64,000 nucleotides of DNA from Alteromonadaceae bacterium (GCA_013373625.1 JABXHM010000095.1:1-64000), one strand, 5' to 3'. Positions 15,162-26,800 are shown, counted from the stretch's first letter. Notes: a model not told the origin generated them from the sequence alone. Numbers and translations: made by a program.

Positions 15162-17873
15162 ATGAGAAAAACACACCTTAGTTGTGCAATCATTGCCGCT
15201 TTAGCTTCACATGGCGCAATGGCGCAATCGAGCGGTTCAAAAGCATCAATCGAAACCATCGAAGTAACAGCTACCAAACGCACCGAGTCTATTCAGGACG
15301 TTCCGGTTGCAGTATCAGCGTTAAGTGGTGATGCCCTTGAGAACATGGGGATCGACAACTTCCAGGATTATGTTGAATTTTTACCAAACGTTGTATTCCA
15401 GGGCACAGGCCCGGGGCAGAACGAAATTTACATACGCGGTGCGGCAACCACGCAGTCAAGTATTACGCTGTCTTCTGTGCAGGCTTTACAACCTTCTGTA
15501 GCGTTCTACCTCGATGAAATGCCGGTTTCTATGGCGGGGCGTAACCTTGATGTTTACGCCACCGATGTTGAGCGTGTGGAAGTACTACCAGGACCACAAG
15601 GCACACTTTTTGGGGCGAGTTCACAGGCCGGTACAGTTCGTTTAATTACTAAAAAGCCCGACCACGCTGGTTTTGCTGCGGGGTTTGATACCAGCATATC
15701 AACCACTAGAGGCGGTGATATGAGCAACTCTGTTGAAGCTTATATTAATATTGCGCCAACTGATAATTTAGCTTTCCGCGTTGTGGCTTACAACGATAAG
15801 CAAGGCGGCTGGATTGATAATATCGAGAACGATCCTGGCAATGGTGGCTATATTGGTAGTGCTGTTGTCATTGACCGTATTTCTGGCGGGGCGCTGCAGG
15901 GACAGGGTATTGACCCCGTTGCTATGGACAACCGACGCGTAACTAACGGCTTCACCCGTAGTGAGGCATCCGTAGTCTCGCCACGCAACAGTCAGCACGT
16001 AGAAGATAACTTTAACGATGCTGTCTATTCCGGTGCACGTTTTGGCCTGTCTTACATCATTAATAACGAGTGGGATTTACTGCTGCAGCATACGGCGCAA
16101 ACGCTGGATACTGAGGGTGTATTTGCTTACGACCCGACCGTCGCGGGTGAAAGTTCCGCTGTTCGTTTTCAGGCAGATGAAAACTCCGACGAGTTTGGTT
16201 TAACTACCTGGACGCTAAACGGCAGCCTTGACAAATTGGACGTAGTGTATACCGGTGGTTATCTGGACCGCGAAATCGATACTCTCACTGATTACACTGG
16301 CTACACAAACGGCGGTCTTTTCTCTGCTTATTACGTGTGTACCCATTATGAAACGCCGGACAATCCAAACGATGCACGTTGTCTTGATCCAACCAAGTAT
16401 TATAAAGAAGATACCACCAGCACGCGTTTAACCCATGAGCTGCGTATTGATACCACCATGGACACAGACTGGCGTGTAACAGCGGGGTTATTCTACGACG
16501 AACAGGAAGTGGCCTCGGTTGGTCAGTTCAAAATAGCCAGCCCGGAGATTTTTGAAGGTTTAGCAAGTTCATGGAATGCGCTGGCAGGTAATAAAGGTAT
16601 CAATAGCGATGGCGGACCGTTCTCTCCAGAGATCAGCTTTGTTAATGATATTACCCATACCATCGAGCAAATCGCGGTGTTTGGTCAGCTTGAATACGAC
16701 TTAACCGACAGCCTGACGGCAAGTGTTGGTGCCCGTTGGTATCAAATTGATGACATCTACCGTGGTGCCACATCTACCCGTGACGTAACCAGTCGTCTTG
16801 AGGCTTACGGCCAGGGCGTATTGGATCCATCCGTGTATGATGGTTTCAACCTTGATGGTCAGGGCGTTGTTGATGCCATTCAAAACGGGCAACTGGATAT
16901 CAGCCTGCTCGATGATGACGGCGTACTAACCGTAGACGATACTATCTTTAAGTTCGGTCTGGACTGGACTGTCAGCGAAGACGTATTGTTATTTGCTAAC
17001 TACTCAGAAGGTTTCCGCCCGCCGGTAACTAACCGTTTAGGCGGTGACGCAGCGGCTAACCAATCTGGTGCATTTGAAGGCTTCCGTATCCCGGTATACT
17101 CCACTACAGATACCCTGGATAATTACGAAATCGGTATGAAGGGTGACTTCCTTAACGGTATCGTGCGAGTTAACGCAACCGGTTACTACTCAGAAATTTC
17201 TGACTTACAAACCTCACGCTTTGACCCGACCAACATCAGCTTCCTGGTATTTACTGATAACGTAGGCGATGCAGAAGTTAAAGGTGTTGATGCTGATATT
17301 ACGTGGTTAGCCACAGACGATCTGGTATTAAACGCTGCCTTTAGTGTGCTGGATACCGAGCTGGTTAGTATAAACCCTGAACTCGCTGGTATCGCGCCGG
17401 GCGTAGGCAGCAGATTGCCCTATTCTGCGGAATTCTCAGGAAACGTAAACGCACGCTATTACTTTGAACTGGACGGCGGTCGTCAGGGCTTTGTTAATGC
17501 GTCAGTGTCTTATACCGGTGACCGTTTAGCTGGTATGGTGATGGACGCGTACGTAATGGAAGATGCGACGCAGCTTATTTACGGCACTGGCTCTGGCCTT
17601 AAAATCGAAGACGAGGCAGCGGTTTATGATGGTATTTCTTATCCAGATGCCAATGGCGATACGTTCCGCGGTGGCCGTTATGTGCAGGAAAGCTACCTGA
17701 TCAGTAATATTGCTATAGGTATGTCGGACGATAGCTGGAAAGCAGAGCTGTTCATCGACAACGTTTTCGACGAGTCAGCAATTTTGAATATCGATGCGCA
17801 GCAGTTCACGCCGAAGGTTGTCACTAACCGTCCGCGTACTGTGGGTGTTCGCTTTTCTTTTGATTACTATTAA
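15162..17873 (+). CDS. TonB-dependent outer-membrane receptor
   Basis: This 903-aa receptor has a signal peptide ending SHGAMAQ, a TonB-box-like IETIEVTATKR at about 31-41, and a plug domain (RTESIQDVPVAVSALSGD to LFGASSQAGTVRLITKKP). A long beta-barrel with many alternating aromatic strands ends in VRFSFDYY, with the terminal aromatic needed for Bam insertion. The two adjacent cysteines in the barrel (VCTHYE and ARCLDP) could form a loop disulphide. This is the large receptor type with the VTATKR start that is common in Alteromonadales. The ligand is unknown. It is followed by a terminator and a TPR-sulfotransferase gene. Confidence 0.93.
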   Translation: MRKTHLSCAIIAALASHGAMAQSSGSKASIETIEVTATKRTESIQDVPVAVSALSGDALENMGIDNFQDYVEFLPNVVFQGTGPGQNEIYIRGAATTQSSITLSSVQALQPSVAFYLDEMPVSMAGRNLDVYATDVERVEVLPGPQGTLFGASSQAGTVRLITKKPDHAGFAAGFDTSISTTRGGDMSNSVEAYINIAPTDNLAFRVVAYNDKQGGWIDNIENDPGNGGYIGSAVVIDRISGGALQGQGIDPVAMDNRRVTNGFTRSEASVVSPRNSQHVEDNFNDAVYSGARFGLSYIINNEWDLLLQHTAQTLDTEGVFAYDPTVAGESSAVRFQADENSDEFGLTTWTLNGSLDKLDVVYTGGYLDREIDTLTDYTGYTNGGLFSAYYVCTHYETPDNPNDARCLDPTKYYKEDTTSTRLTHELRIDTTMDTDWRVTAGLFYDEQEVASVGQFKIASPEIFEGLASSWNALAGNKGINSDGGPFSPEISFVNDITHTIEQIAVFGQLEYDLTDSLTASVGARWYQIDDIYRGATSTRDVTSRLEAYGQGVLDPSVYDGFNLDGQGVVDAIQNGQLDISLLDDDGVLTVDDTIFKFGLDWTVSEDVLLFANYSEGFRPPVTNRLGGDAAANQSGAFEGFRIPVYSTTDTLDNYEIGMKGDFLNGIVRVNATGYYSEISDLQTSRFDPTNISFLVFTDNVGDAEVKGVDADITWLATDDLVLNAAFSVLDTELVSINPELAGIAPGVGSRLPYSAEFSGNVNARYYFELDGGRQGFVNASVSYTGDRLAGMVMDAYVMEDATQLIYGTGSGLKIEDEAAVYDGISYPDANGDTFRGGRYVQESYLISNIAIGMSDDSWKAELFIDNVFDESAILNIDAQQFTPKVVTNRPRTVGVRFSFDYY

Positions 17874-17916
17874 TCGCTGATTTAATTAAGCTAAGGCTTA
17901 ATATCAGTAAATAGAT

Positions 17917-17946
17917 AAAACGGCAGGCCTTGGTCTGCCGTTTTTT
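17917..17946 (+). terminator. Terminator of the TonB receptor gene
   Basis: AAAACGGCAG-GCCTTGGT-CTGCCGTTTTTT is a compact GC stem with a T run starting 44 bases after the stop codon. It separates the receptor from the sulfotransferase, so the two are not simply one transcript. Confidence 0.9.
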
Positions 17947-17987
17947 ATGGTAATTTGGTCACACTATTTTTAAAACGTCCCATAACA

Positions 17988-19964
17988 ATGATGCAGGCTA
18001 TGACGACACAGGATTTTCAACAACAAATTAATTCGATAAAGCGAGCCGTTCAGGGATCCCAGTTGAGTCAGGCAACTGCGCTGGTTGCGCAACTTAAAGC
18101 CCAGTCGCTGGTCGCGGGGCAACGCGTTGAAGTACTTTATTTAGCCGCCGTTATTGCGCGTCTTAGTGGAAATCATCAAGCGGCTATAGCTGAGTTGAAC
18201 GAGCTATTAGGTCTGCGTCCTGATCACGGACGCGCATATCAGGAACTTGCCTATAATTATCAGGCTTCTGGCAAAGCACAAGAAGCAGCCAGTGCGTTTT
18301 TCAGGGCAACACACTACAACCCGGCGCTAGTGGCTAGTTGGAAACAACTACTGGCCATTTATCAACAACACAATGATACGGCAGCTCAGCAATTAGCCAG
18401 CCAACAAATCGAGTATTTGCAATCTTTACCGCCTCAAATACTTGGCGCCTACGATCTGATGTACGAAAAGCAACTCGGCGCTGCGGAGCAAGTTTGCAGA
18501 CAGTTTTTACAGCAAAATAAGCATCACTCCGAAGCCATGCTATTACTGGCCGAGTTGGGCATTCAGCTAAAGGTGTACCATGATGCTGAATTTCTGCTTG
18601 AGAGTTGCGTTGAGCTGTACCCGGACAACTTGCGTGCCGTCATCAGTTATTTAAGCCTGCTTGCAAAGCTGGGTAAGCATCAAAAAGTCGTGTCAATCAG
18701 CGATAAACAACTGGCGCGGTTTAGCAACAATTTGCAAATCCTGATGGCGAAAGCCAATGCGCTGTTGGGGTTGAATCAAACCGATGAAGCCATTGAAATG
18801 TTTGATGCTTTACTGGCCACAGATGCCGACCGTCCGGCGGTGTGGTTAGCGCTGGGTCATGCGTACAAAACTACGGGAGAGACTGATAAAGCGACTCATG
18901 CTTATCAACAAGCGGCGCATTATCATCCTCAATTTGGTGATGCCTACTGGAGCCTCGCCAATATGAAGTCTTACCGGTTTGACGAACAATCGCTTAACGA
19001 TATGGTTCAAACAGAACAGCAGGCATCCATGAATATCGAAGACAAGATACATTTGTGTTTTGCTATCGGTAAAGGCTTTGAAGATGCCAAACAATACGCT
19101 GTGTCCTTCGATTATTATAGTAAAGGTAATCAGTTAAAATTAAATTCGGTGCAGTATGATATTCGACGGGCGGAGCAGGCTATGGAAGCGCAGATGAAAG
19201 CCTGCCAGGCTGATCTGTTTAGCAGTAAAAGTGGTGGTTTCCCGTCGCCTGATCCCATTTTTATTGTGGGCATGCCGCGCGCCGGCTCAACGCTGTTAGA
19301 GCAAATCCTGGCGTCGCACAGTGATATCGATGGCACTATGGAACTGCACAATATATTGAGTCTGGCATCGTCGGTAAGTGGCCAAAAAAAGCCTTACCCG
19401 TTTTGTTTAGCCGATCTCAGCCATGAACAGTGTTATCAGTTAGGTAAGCAATATATTGAACAAACCCGTTATTACCGGGGCACCGCGTCTTTCTTTATTG
19501 ATAAGATGCCGAATAACTTTATGCATGTAGGCTTTATTAAACGTATTTTACCCAATGCTAAAATTATTGATGCCCGGCGTGACCCCATTGATTGCTGCTT
19601 TAGTAACTTTAAGCAGCTATTTGGTGAAGGGCAGGAGTTTTCTTATGGGCTGGATGAAGTTGCCCGTTACTATAAAGCTTATGAAAAACTCATGACTCAC
19701 TGGGATTCTGTGTTACCTGGCGACGTATTGCGGGTTCAACACGAAGATGTTCTGGATGATCTCAACGGTCAGGTTAAACGCATGCTCGACTATCTGGGCG
19801 TGCCTTTTGAACAAGCGTGTCTGGACTTTCACCAAACCCAACGGTTAATCAAAACGCCCAGCGCCGAACAGGTGCGTCAGCCTATCAATCGTCAGGGGCA
19901 GGGACGTTGGCAACCTTATCAGGAGCAACTTACACCGTTACTCGCGCATTTTAACCGCCTTTAA
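17988..19964 (+). CDS. TPR-repeat sulfotransferase
   Basis: This protein of about 658 aa has two halves. Residues up to about 380 are tetratricopeptide repeats (ELAYNYQASGKAQEAASAFF, ALGHAYKTTGETDKATHAYQ). The rest is a sulfotransferase domain with the PAPS 5'-phosphosulfate loop FIVGMPRAGSTLLEQIL and the 3'-phosphate motif DARRDPIDCCFSNF. It would transfer sulfate from PAPS to an unknown acceptor, with the TPR part selecting a protein or glycan partner. There is no signal peptide. Such fusions often sit beside TonB receptors in marine Alteromonadales and sphingomonads. The frame is open to a TTG at 17955; ATG codons at 17988, 17991 and 18000 are likelier starts. Confidence 0.88.
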   Translation: MMQAMTTQDFQQQINSIKRAVQGSQLSQATALVAQLKAQSLVAGQRVEVLYLAAVIARLSGNHQAAIAELNELLGLRPDHGRAYQELAYNYQASGKAQEAASAFFRATHYNPALVASWKQLLAIYQQHNDTAAQQLASQQIEYLQSLPPQILGAYDLMYEKQLGAAEQVCRQFLQQNKHHSEAMLLLAELGIQLKVYHDAEFLLESCVELYPDNLRAVISYLSLLAKLGKHQKVVSISDKQLARFSNNLQILMAKANALLGLNQTDEAIEMFDALLATDADRPAVWLALGHAYKTTGETDKATHAYQQAAHYHPQFGDAYWSLANMKSYRFDEQSLNDMVQTEQQASMNIEDKIHLCFAIGKGFEDAKQYAVSFDYYSKGNQLKLNSVQYDIRRAEQAMEAQMKACQADLFSSKSGGFPSPDPIFIVGMPRAGSTLLEQILASHSDIDGTMELHNILSLASSVSGQKKPYPFCLADLSHEQCYQLGKQYIEQTRYYRGTASFFIDKMPNNFMHVGFIKRILPNAKIIDARRDPIDCCFSNFKQLFGEGQEFSYGLDEVARYYKAYEKLMTHWDSVLPGDVLRVQHEDVLDDLNGQVKRMLDYLGVPFEQACLDFHQTQRLIKTPSAEQVRQPINRQGQGRWQPYQEQLTPLLAHFNRL

Positions 19965-19975
19965 TACCGCCGGGC

Positions 19976-20788
19976 CTAGTACTTACGTCGCTGCAATCCG
20001 GTTTCGGCCAGTATTTTGGCCGAAATCTCTTCGATAGAGAACTTTGTACTGTTCAAGAACGGGATTTTTTCTTTACGGTATAAATTTTCTACTTCGCGCA
20101 GTTCCATTCGGCATTGTTGCAACGAAGCATAGCGGCTGTTCGCCCGGCGCTCTGAACGTATCTGACTCAATCTTGCCGCTTCAATTGTTAAGCCAAATAA
20201 TTTGGATTTAAACTGGCGCAAAGCTGGCGGCAACTTTAGCATGTCGCCCATATCCTCTTCGGTAAACGGATAGTTTGCCGCTTTTATACCGTATTGCAGA
20301 GCTAAATAAAGACTGGTCGGTGTTTTGCCAGAACGGGATACCCCAACTAAAATTATATCGGCTTCGTGATAGTCTTTTAAATTCGAACCATCGTCGTTGG
20401 CAAGAGCGTAGTTCACGGCCTCAATACGTATGTCGTAGGTTTTTTCGTGAATACTGTGCGTCCGGTGCTTTTCTGGTTTGGAAGGAACACCTATTACTTT
20501 TTCCAGTGGTGCCACAAATTGGTCGAGGAAATTGTAGTTTATGCCCACTGACCGAGCCACAACACGGCGCACATCCGGGTTTACAACTGTATAAAAAACA
20601 AGCGGGCGTTCTCCGGTGTCTTGAAAACTTTCAGATATTTTCTCGATGACGGCGTAAGCCTGTTCCTCAGTTTCAACAAATGGAATTGTCTTATGATTGA
20701 ATTCTGTCGGGAAAAGTGACAGTAAAGCGTGCCCAAACACCTCTGCGGTGATGGCAGTGCCATCTGATATGTAAAAAGCAGTGCGCAC
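19976..20788 (-). CDS. ppsR: PEP synthase regulatory kinase/phosphorylase
   Basis: This 270-aa DUF299 protein is bifunctional: it inactivates PEP synthase by ADP-dependent threonine phosphorylation and reactivates it by phosphate-dependent dephosphorylation. It has the family P-loop GVSRSGKTPTSLYLA and the start RTAFYISDGTAITAE. The start is GTG at 20788, preceded by AAGGAG at five-base spacing. It is divergent from its target gene ppsA. Confidence 0.96.
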   Translation of the reverse strand: MRTAFYISDGTAITAEVFGHALLSLFPTEFNHKTIPFVETEEQAYAVIEKISESFQDTGERPLVFYTVVNPDVRRVVARSVGINYNFLDQFVAPLEKVIGVPSKPEKHRTHSIHEKTYDIRIEAVNYALANDDGSNLKDYHEADIILVGVSRSGKTPTSLYLALQYGIKAANYPFTEEDMGDMLKLPPALRQFKSKLFGLTIEAARLSQIRSERRANSRYASLQQCRMELREVENLYRKEKIPFLNSTKFSIEEISAKILAETGLQRRKY

Positions 20789-20807
20789 AACAACTCCTTA
20801 ACTTTGT

Positions 20808-20822
20808 CGTAAATTTATTACG
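20808..20822. promoter_or_regulatory. HexR-like box between ppsR and ppsA
   Basis: CGTAAATTTATTACG matches 12 of 15 positions of the HexR consensus TGTAATWWWATTACA as I recall it for Shewanella-type HexR. It lies upstream of both divergent genes. The same window encodes hexR and has closer boxes at pykA and zwf, which raises the prior for this weaker one. Confidence 0.45.
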
Positions 20823-20976
20823 AAATGAAATAAAATTTTACTTTTTTATAATCAACATTTTAGAATTTCCTTATGGAAAAGCCAGTCTGAATTGAGTTTT
20901 CGCGATTGTCTTAACCTCTACCCTACAAGTTCACAGTAAGTGAACGTTTAAAAAGTGACAAGCTGGAGGCTGAAAA

Positions 20977-23352
20977 GTGCAGGAATACGTACTTTGGTAT
21001 CAAGAGTTAGGTATGCACGATGTCAATCGTGTGGGCGGTAAGAACGCATCGCTCGGAGAGATGATTTCAAACCTGGCCAATGCTGGTGTAAAAGTACCGG
21101 GAGGATTTGCCACAACAGCTTATGCTTTTAATGAGTTTCTCGAACAAAGCGGGCTCGATGCACGAATTCATGAGGTGCTGGATGCCCTCGATGTGGATGA
21201 TGTCAGCGCATTAGCCGAAGCCGGTAAAAATATTCGGCAGTGGATCATTGATACGCCTTTTCAGGGCAAACTTGAAGAAGCTATCCGTAGTGCATTTGTT
21301 GATCTGCAGGGTAATGCTGGTGAAGAGGCCTCATTTGCAGTGCGCTCATCAGCAACCGCCGAAGACATGCCCGACGCATCATTTGCCGGCCAGCAGGAAA
21401 CCTTTCTTAATGTAAAAGGCTATGATTCGGTGATTGAAGCCGTTAAGCATGTGTATGCTTCATTGTTTAACGACCGTGCCATTTCCTACCGCGTGCACCA
21501 GGGATACGATCATAAAGGCGTTGCGCTGTCTGCCGGGATCCAACGCATGGTGCGCAGTGATATTGCCTCCTCAGGCGTCATGTTCACCATTGATACCGAA
21601 TCGGGCTTTGAAGACGTGGTGTTTATCACCAGCTCGCTCGGGCTAGGCGAAATGGTGGTACAAGGCGCGGTTAACCCAGACGAATTTTATGTTCACAAGC
21701 CAACCCTTAATAAAGGCAAGCCTGCCATTGTGCGGCGTAATCTGGGTAGTAAACTCACCAAAATGATTTATTCTGCTGATCAAAGTCACGGTAATCAGGT
21801 GACGATTGTCGATATTGATCCTGCTGAGAGCAAGCAATTTTCACTCACCGATGATGAAGTCATGGCGCTGGCAAAACAAGCGCAGATTATTGAAAAACAC
21901 TATGACCGGCCAATGGATATTGAATGGGCCAAAGACGGCGTAGATGGCGAACTCTACATTGTACAGGCTCGCCCGGAAACAGTACGCAGTCGTGAAGATG
22001 CACAATCAATCGAACGTTTTCAGCTTAAAGGAACTGCAGGGATCATCTGTGAGGGTCGGGCGATAGGCCATAAGATTGGTGCCGGTGAAGCCAAAGTGCT
22101 GAGCTCCATTGACGAAATGGACAAAATTAAAGCCGGTGACGTACTGGTGACCGATATGACCGACCCGGATTGGGAGCCGATCATGAAAAAAGCCGCGGCT
22201 ATCGTAACCAACCGGGGTGGGCGAACCTGCCATGCGGCTATTATTGCCCGTGAACTGGGTATTCCAGCTGTAGTAGGTTGTGCTAATGCCACCGAATCCA
22301 TTGCCACCGGTGTCAAAGTGACCGTGTCTTGTGCTGAAGGAGACACTGGCTACATTTACAACCAGGAACTGGAATTCGACGTGACGACATCACGTATTGA
22401 CTCGATGCCTGATTTGCCTCTCAAAGTTATGATGAATGTGGGTAACCCTGATCGTGCCTTTGATTTTGCCCGGCTTCCCCATAAAGGAGTTGGACTGGCC
22501 CGGTTAGAATTTATTATTAACCGTATGATTGGCGTTCACCCCAAGGCGCTGCTTAACTTCGACAGCCAACCTGCAGAGTTGCAGGACGAAATAAATGACA
22601 TGATTGCTGGTTATGAGTCACCTACCGAATTTTATATTCAAAAGCTGGTAGAAGGCATTGCAACCATCGGTGCGGCTTTTTCGCCAGAAAAAGTGATTGT
22701 GCGCATGTCAGATTTCAAGTCGAACGAGTACTTTAATCTGGTAGGTGGTTACCAGTATGAGCCGGATGAAGAAAACCCCATGCTGGGTTTCCGTGGTGCC
22801 AGCCGCTACATATCTGAAGACTTCCGTGATTGCTTTGCACTGGAATGCGAAGCTATCAAGCGAGTGCGCAATGACATGGATTTAACTAACGTTGAAATCA
22901 TGATCCCCTTTGTACGCACAGTGGAAGAAGGCCAACAGGTAATTGAGTTGCTTAAAGGGCAGGGCCTGGTGCAGGGCGAAAATGGTTTACGCGTGATCAT
23001 GATGTGTGAGTTGCCCTCCAACGCACTGCTGGCCGATAAATTCCTTGATATTTTTGACGGATTCTCAATAGGTTCAAACGATTTAACCCAGCTTACCCTT
23101 GGTCTTGACCGGGATTCTGGCTTAATCGCACACTTGTTTGAAGAGCGTAACGAAGCGGTAAAAGCGCTGCTGTCAATGGCTATTCAGGCCGCCAAAAAGC
23201 GCGGTAAATATGTTGGCATTTGCGGCCAGGGGCCGTCTGATCACGAAGACTTTGCCGCGTGGTTAGTGGATGAGGGCATTGATTCGGTGTCGCTCAACCC
23301 GGATACCGTCGTGGAGACCTGGTTGTATCTGGCCGAACAACACAAGTCGTAA
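20977..23352 (+). CDS. ppsA: Phosphoenolpyruvate synthase
   Basis: This 791-aa enzyme makes PEP from pyruvate and ATP for gluconeogenesis. It has the N-terminal nucleotide-binding domain ([31 protein letters not shown]) and the swivelling phosphohistidine domain [21 protein letters not shown], with the active His near residue 418. The C-terminal PEP/pyruvate TIM barrel carries [16 protein letters not shown] and [10 protein letters not shown]. The start is GTG at 20977 behind a strong GGAGG. The length is as in E. coli. Regulation is probably by the adjacent PpsR and possibly by HexR. Confidence 0.97.
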   Translation: MQEYVLWYQELGMHDVNRVGGKNASLGEMISNLANAGVKVPGGFATTAYAFNEFLEQSGLDARIHEVLDALDVDDVSALAEAGKNIRQWIIDTPFQGKLEEAIRSAFVDLQGNAGEEASFAVRSSATAEDMPDASFAGQQETFLNVKGYDSVIEAVKHVYASLFNDRAISYRVHQGYDHKGVALSAGIQRMVRSDIASSGVMFTIDTESGFEDVVFITSSLGLGEMVVQGAVNPDEFYVHKPTLNKGKPAIVRRNLGSKLTKMIYSADQSHGNQVTIVDIDPAESKQFSLTDDEVMALAKQAQIIEKHYDRPMDIEWAKDGVDGELYIVQARPETVRSREDAQSIERFQLKGTAGIICEGRAIGHKIGAGEAKVLSSIDEMDKIKAGDVLVTDMTDPDWEPIMKKAAAIVTNRGGRTCHAAIIARELGIPAVVGCANATESIATGVKVTVSCAEGDTGYIYNQELEFDVTTSRIDSMPDLPLKVMMNVGNPDRAFDFARLPHKGVGLARLEFIINRMIGVHPKALLNFDSQPAELQDEINDMIAGYESPTEFYIQKLVEGIATIGAAFSPEKVIVRMSDFKSNEYFNLVGGYQYEPDEENPMLGFRGASRYISEDFRDCFALECEAIKRVRNDMDLTNVEIMIPFVRTVEEGQQVIELLKGQGLVQGENGLRVIMMCELPSNALLADKFLDIFDGFSIGSNDLTQLTLGLDRDSGLIAHLFEERNEAVKALLSMAIQAAKKRGKYVGICGQGPSDHEDFAAWLVDEGIDSVSLNPDTVVETWLYLAEQHKS

Positions 23353-23369
23353 TAAAATGGTATAGCAGT

Positions 23370-23396
23370 AAAAAGCCCGCGTTCGCGGGCTTTTTT
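23370..23396 (+). terminator. ppsA terminator
   Basis: AAAAAGCCCGCG-TT-CGCGGGCTTTTTT is a perfect GC stem flanked by A and T runs. It can work on both strands, serving the convergent small membrane-protein gene as well. Confidence 0.92.
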
Positions 23397-23415
23397 GTGT
23401 TGTGAGCAGCGTGAA

Positions 23416-23661
23416 TTACCGAATCCGTGACTTACGTAATTTGCGGTTGAGTAATATTTGATCCAGGCGGCGCGCTGAGCGGCTCATCTGGCGCTGAAAA
23501 AACAATAACCAGTTACGCGCTCTTGGCCAATCGTAACTCATTAGCAATAACCCACCGAGTACCAGTAAAATCGAGCCGGGCAGCAGCGTAAGCAACAGTC
23601 CGCCTGTAAACAGCACTGCGCCTAACGTTAATCTGAATACTTTTAATCCGTGCCCTGTCAT
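23416..23661 (-). CDS. Small PGPGW-like transmembrane protein
   Basis: This 81-aa protein has two hydrophobic segments (LGAVLFTGGLLLTLLPG and ILLVLGGLLLMSYDW) separated by a Pro-Gly turn, followed by a very basic tail (RQMSRSARR, RKLRKSRIR). It is a small inner-membrane protein of unknown role resembling the PGPGW transmembrane family. An AAGG element lies eight bases before the ATG. It is convergent with ppsA. Confidence 0.7.
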   Translation of the reverse strand: MTGHGLKVFRLTLGAVLFTGGLLLTLLPGSILLVLGGLLLMSYDWPRARNWLLFFQRQMSRSARRLDQILLNRKLRKSRIR

Positions 23662-23893
23662 TTATCATGCCTTTTAGTTTTCTGAGAGTATTATGATCGA
23701 ATTTTAAAAAATACCAATACTAAAACTGTAAACAAACATAAATGAACACTGGCTGAAGCGTAAAATTCTCGCTTGGTTTGGATTGCGTAAAGGATATTTG
23801 AATGAATATTCCTGCAAATTGTATTTTTGTTTAAAAATTATATACAAGCCCTTTAGACTCGTTGGGAGCATGGGTATACTTGGCCCCCTATTG

Positions 23894-26800
23894 ATGTGTG
23901 AGAGACCTGCTTTGAACTTACCGGTAATACCTGTTGAATCAACCCTTTCTGACGTGTATCAGGCCTATATTAATGGTTTGCAGAAGTCCTCTTTTGCAGG
24001 GGATATTGAGTACAGCTATGGTAGTCGTCTGGCGATGGCAACTGACAATTCTGTTTACCAGAAACTACCGCAGGCGCTAGTGCACCCCAAAGGCGTCAAT
24101 GATCTGCAAACCCTCGGGGAGTTGGCAAACCAGCATCCTGAGGTGAAATTCAGCGCCCGCGGCGGCGGTACCGGTACTAACGGGCAAAGTCTTACCGATG
24201 GCATTGTGGTGGATATGTCGCGGTACATGAATAAAGTACTGGAAATAAATCCCCAGGAAGGTTGGGTGAGAGTGCAGTCGGGGGTCGTTAAAGACGCACT
24301 GAACGATGCATTGCGGCCTTTTGGCTATTTCTTTTCGCCCGATCTCTCTACCAGTAACCGTGCGACAGTTGGCGGTATGATCAGTACCGATGCATCCGGA
24401 CAAGGTTCTCTGGTATACGGTAAAACCAGCGATCACGTGCTGGAATTAACCTCTGTGCTGGCTAACGGCGAAATTCTTCATACTCAGCCTCTCAGCGTCG
24501 CAGAAGCAGAAGTAAAAGCGAGCCGCAGTGATACCTATGGCCGTATTTTACGTCAGGTGTTAAATACCTGCCGTGGTAAGCGCCAGGACATTTTAGCTAA
24601 GTTTCCGCGTATGAACCGATTCTTAACCGGTTACGATTTAGAGCATGCTTATGATGCTGACAACCAGCGTATTGATGTCAGCCGTTTAATTACCGGCTCT
24701 GAAGGTTCTTTGGTAATGGTGGCTGAAGCCAAGTTATCCCTTACCCGTATTCCTAACCACACCGCATTGGTAAACATTAAATACGACTCTTTTGAGTCGG
24801 CATTACGGCATGCGCCGCGTATGATTGCCGCTAAAGCCACATCGGTAGAAACGGTAGACAGTAAAGTGCTTAATCTGGCGCGCACCGACATTATCTGGCA
24901 TTCCATTGCAGAATTAATCACCGATGTGCCGGGCAAAGATATGCTTGGCCTGAATATGGTGGAATACAACAGTAACGATGTAAACGAGATCAACGAACGT
25001 ATAGCCAGGCTCGAAGAAGAGCTTACCGCAGCGGCCGAGAGTGGAGAGTATGGTGTAATTGGTTATCAGCTTACCTTCGACCGAGCTGATATCAACAAAA
25101 TTTATGCCATGCGTAAAAAGTCAGTGGGTTTACTGGGCAATACCAAAGGCAGTAAAAAGCCTATTGCCTTTGCAGAGGATACCGGTGTACCACCGGAAAA
25201 CCTGGCCGATTTTATAATGGAATTCAGAGCATTGCTTGATAGCCATGGTTTACAGTATGGCATGTTCGGTCATGTTGATGCCGGGGTACTGCATGTCAGG
25301 CCTGCACTGGATTTATGTGACATAGAACAAGAAAAGCTGATGCATCAGATTTCTGATGAGGTCGTCGCGCTGGTGGCCAAATATGGTGGCCTGATGTGGG
25401 GTGAGCATGGTAAGGGCTATCGCAGTGAATATGGCCCGGCATTTTTTGGTGAGGAATTATTCGGCGAATTAAGACGTATAAAAGGGGCGTTTGATCCGGC
25501 CAATAAAATGAATCCAGGCAAAATATGCACACCCATTGCCAGTGATGATGAATTGGTTAAAGTCAGTGATGTAAAACGCGCAACGTTTGACCGCACGATT
25601 CCTGTCGCCTTTAAGGAAGCCTTTAAGCCAGCGCTGGATTGCAATGGTAATGGACTGTGTTTTAACTATGACACCACATCTCCAATGTGCCCGTCGAGTA
25701 AAGTTACCCGTGATCGCCGACATAGCCCGAAAGGCCGGGCCGGGATAATCCGTGAATGGTTACGTTTACTGGCTAAACAGGGCGTTGACTCTTCTGCCTT
25801 GAACGCTGCCCAGTTTAAAACCAGTTTATTGGAACGCTGGAAAAACACACGCAGCAATCAGGCCGATTTCTCCCATGAAGTGCTGGAAGTGATGAATGGC
25901 TGTTTGGCGTGCAAATCCTGCAGTAGCCAGTGCCCGGTTAAAGTGGATGTGCCTGAGTTCAGAGCAACGTTTTTGTCGATATATTACCAGCGCTATCTGC
26001 GGCCGCTAAAAGACCATTTGGTGGCAAACGTTGAAAAACTAACGCCAATAATGGCTAAATTTCCACGCTTAACGAATGCTTTAATGGGCAATCGCATCAG
26101 TCAATCGGCGCTTGAGAAAGTCGCCGGTTATGTGGATGCGCCGCTGTTATCTGTACCAACGTTGGCAAGTCAGGCTCAATCAATTGCTGAGCACTTTGAC
26201 CTGGCAACACTGCAGTCTTTATCAGAAGCGCAACGTGCTGACTACGTACTGATTGTGCAGGACCCTTTTACCAGCTTTTACGATGCGCAGGTGGTGGCAG
26301 ACTTTGCCAGCTTAATTAAGGCGTTGGGTAAAACTCCGGTGTTGCTGCCGTTTAAACCCAATGGTAAACCTATGCACGTGGCTGGGTTTTTAGACAAGTT
26401 TGCAGCCACCGCCACTGATACCGCCAGTTTTTTAAATCGTGTTGCCGAACTGAACATACCCATGGTGGGCGTTGATAGCCCGCTAGTGCTGTGCTACCGG
26501 GATGAATACAAAGCCCTGGGCGCTGCCCGTGGCGACTTTACCGTGCATACCGTACATGAATGGCTGGCTGACATTCTCGCTGCTGAAAAAGCGTTTAACT
26601 GGCCGTCTGATAGCACCAGTAAAGGTACTCTCATGGCACTGTTTGCCCACTGTACCGAGAAAACCGCGTTGCCAAAAACCGAACAGATTTGGCAACAGGT
26701 ATTTGCTAAAGTCGGTCAACCGGTTGATGTAGTGAAGGTAGGGTGCTGCGGTATGGCTGGGAATTACGGTCATGAAGCGCAGAACAAAGCCAACTCGTTA

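Noticed and set aside
24077-24436. Several minus-strand frames of 60-120 codons within ydiJ
   Set aside because: They mirror a strongly conserved FAD-domain coding region and have no independent signals.
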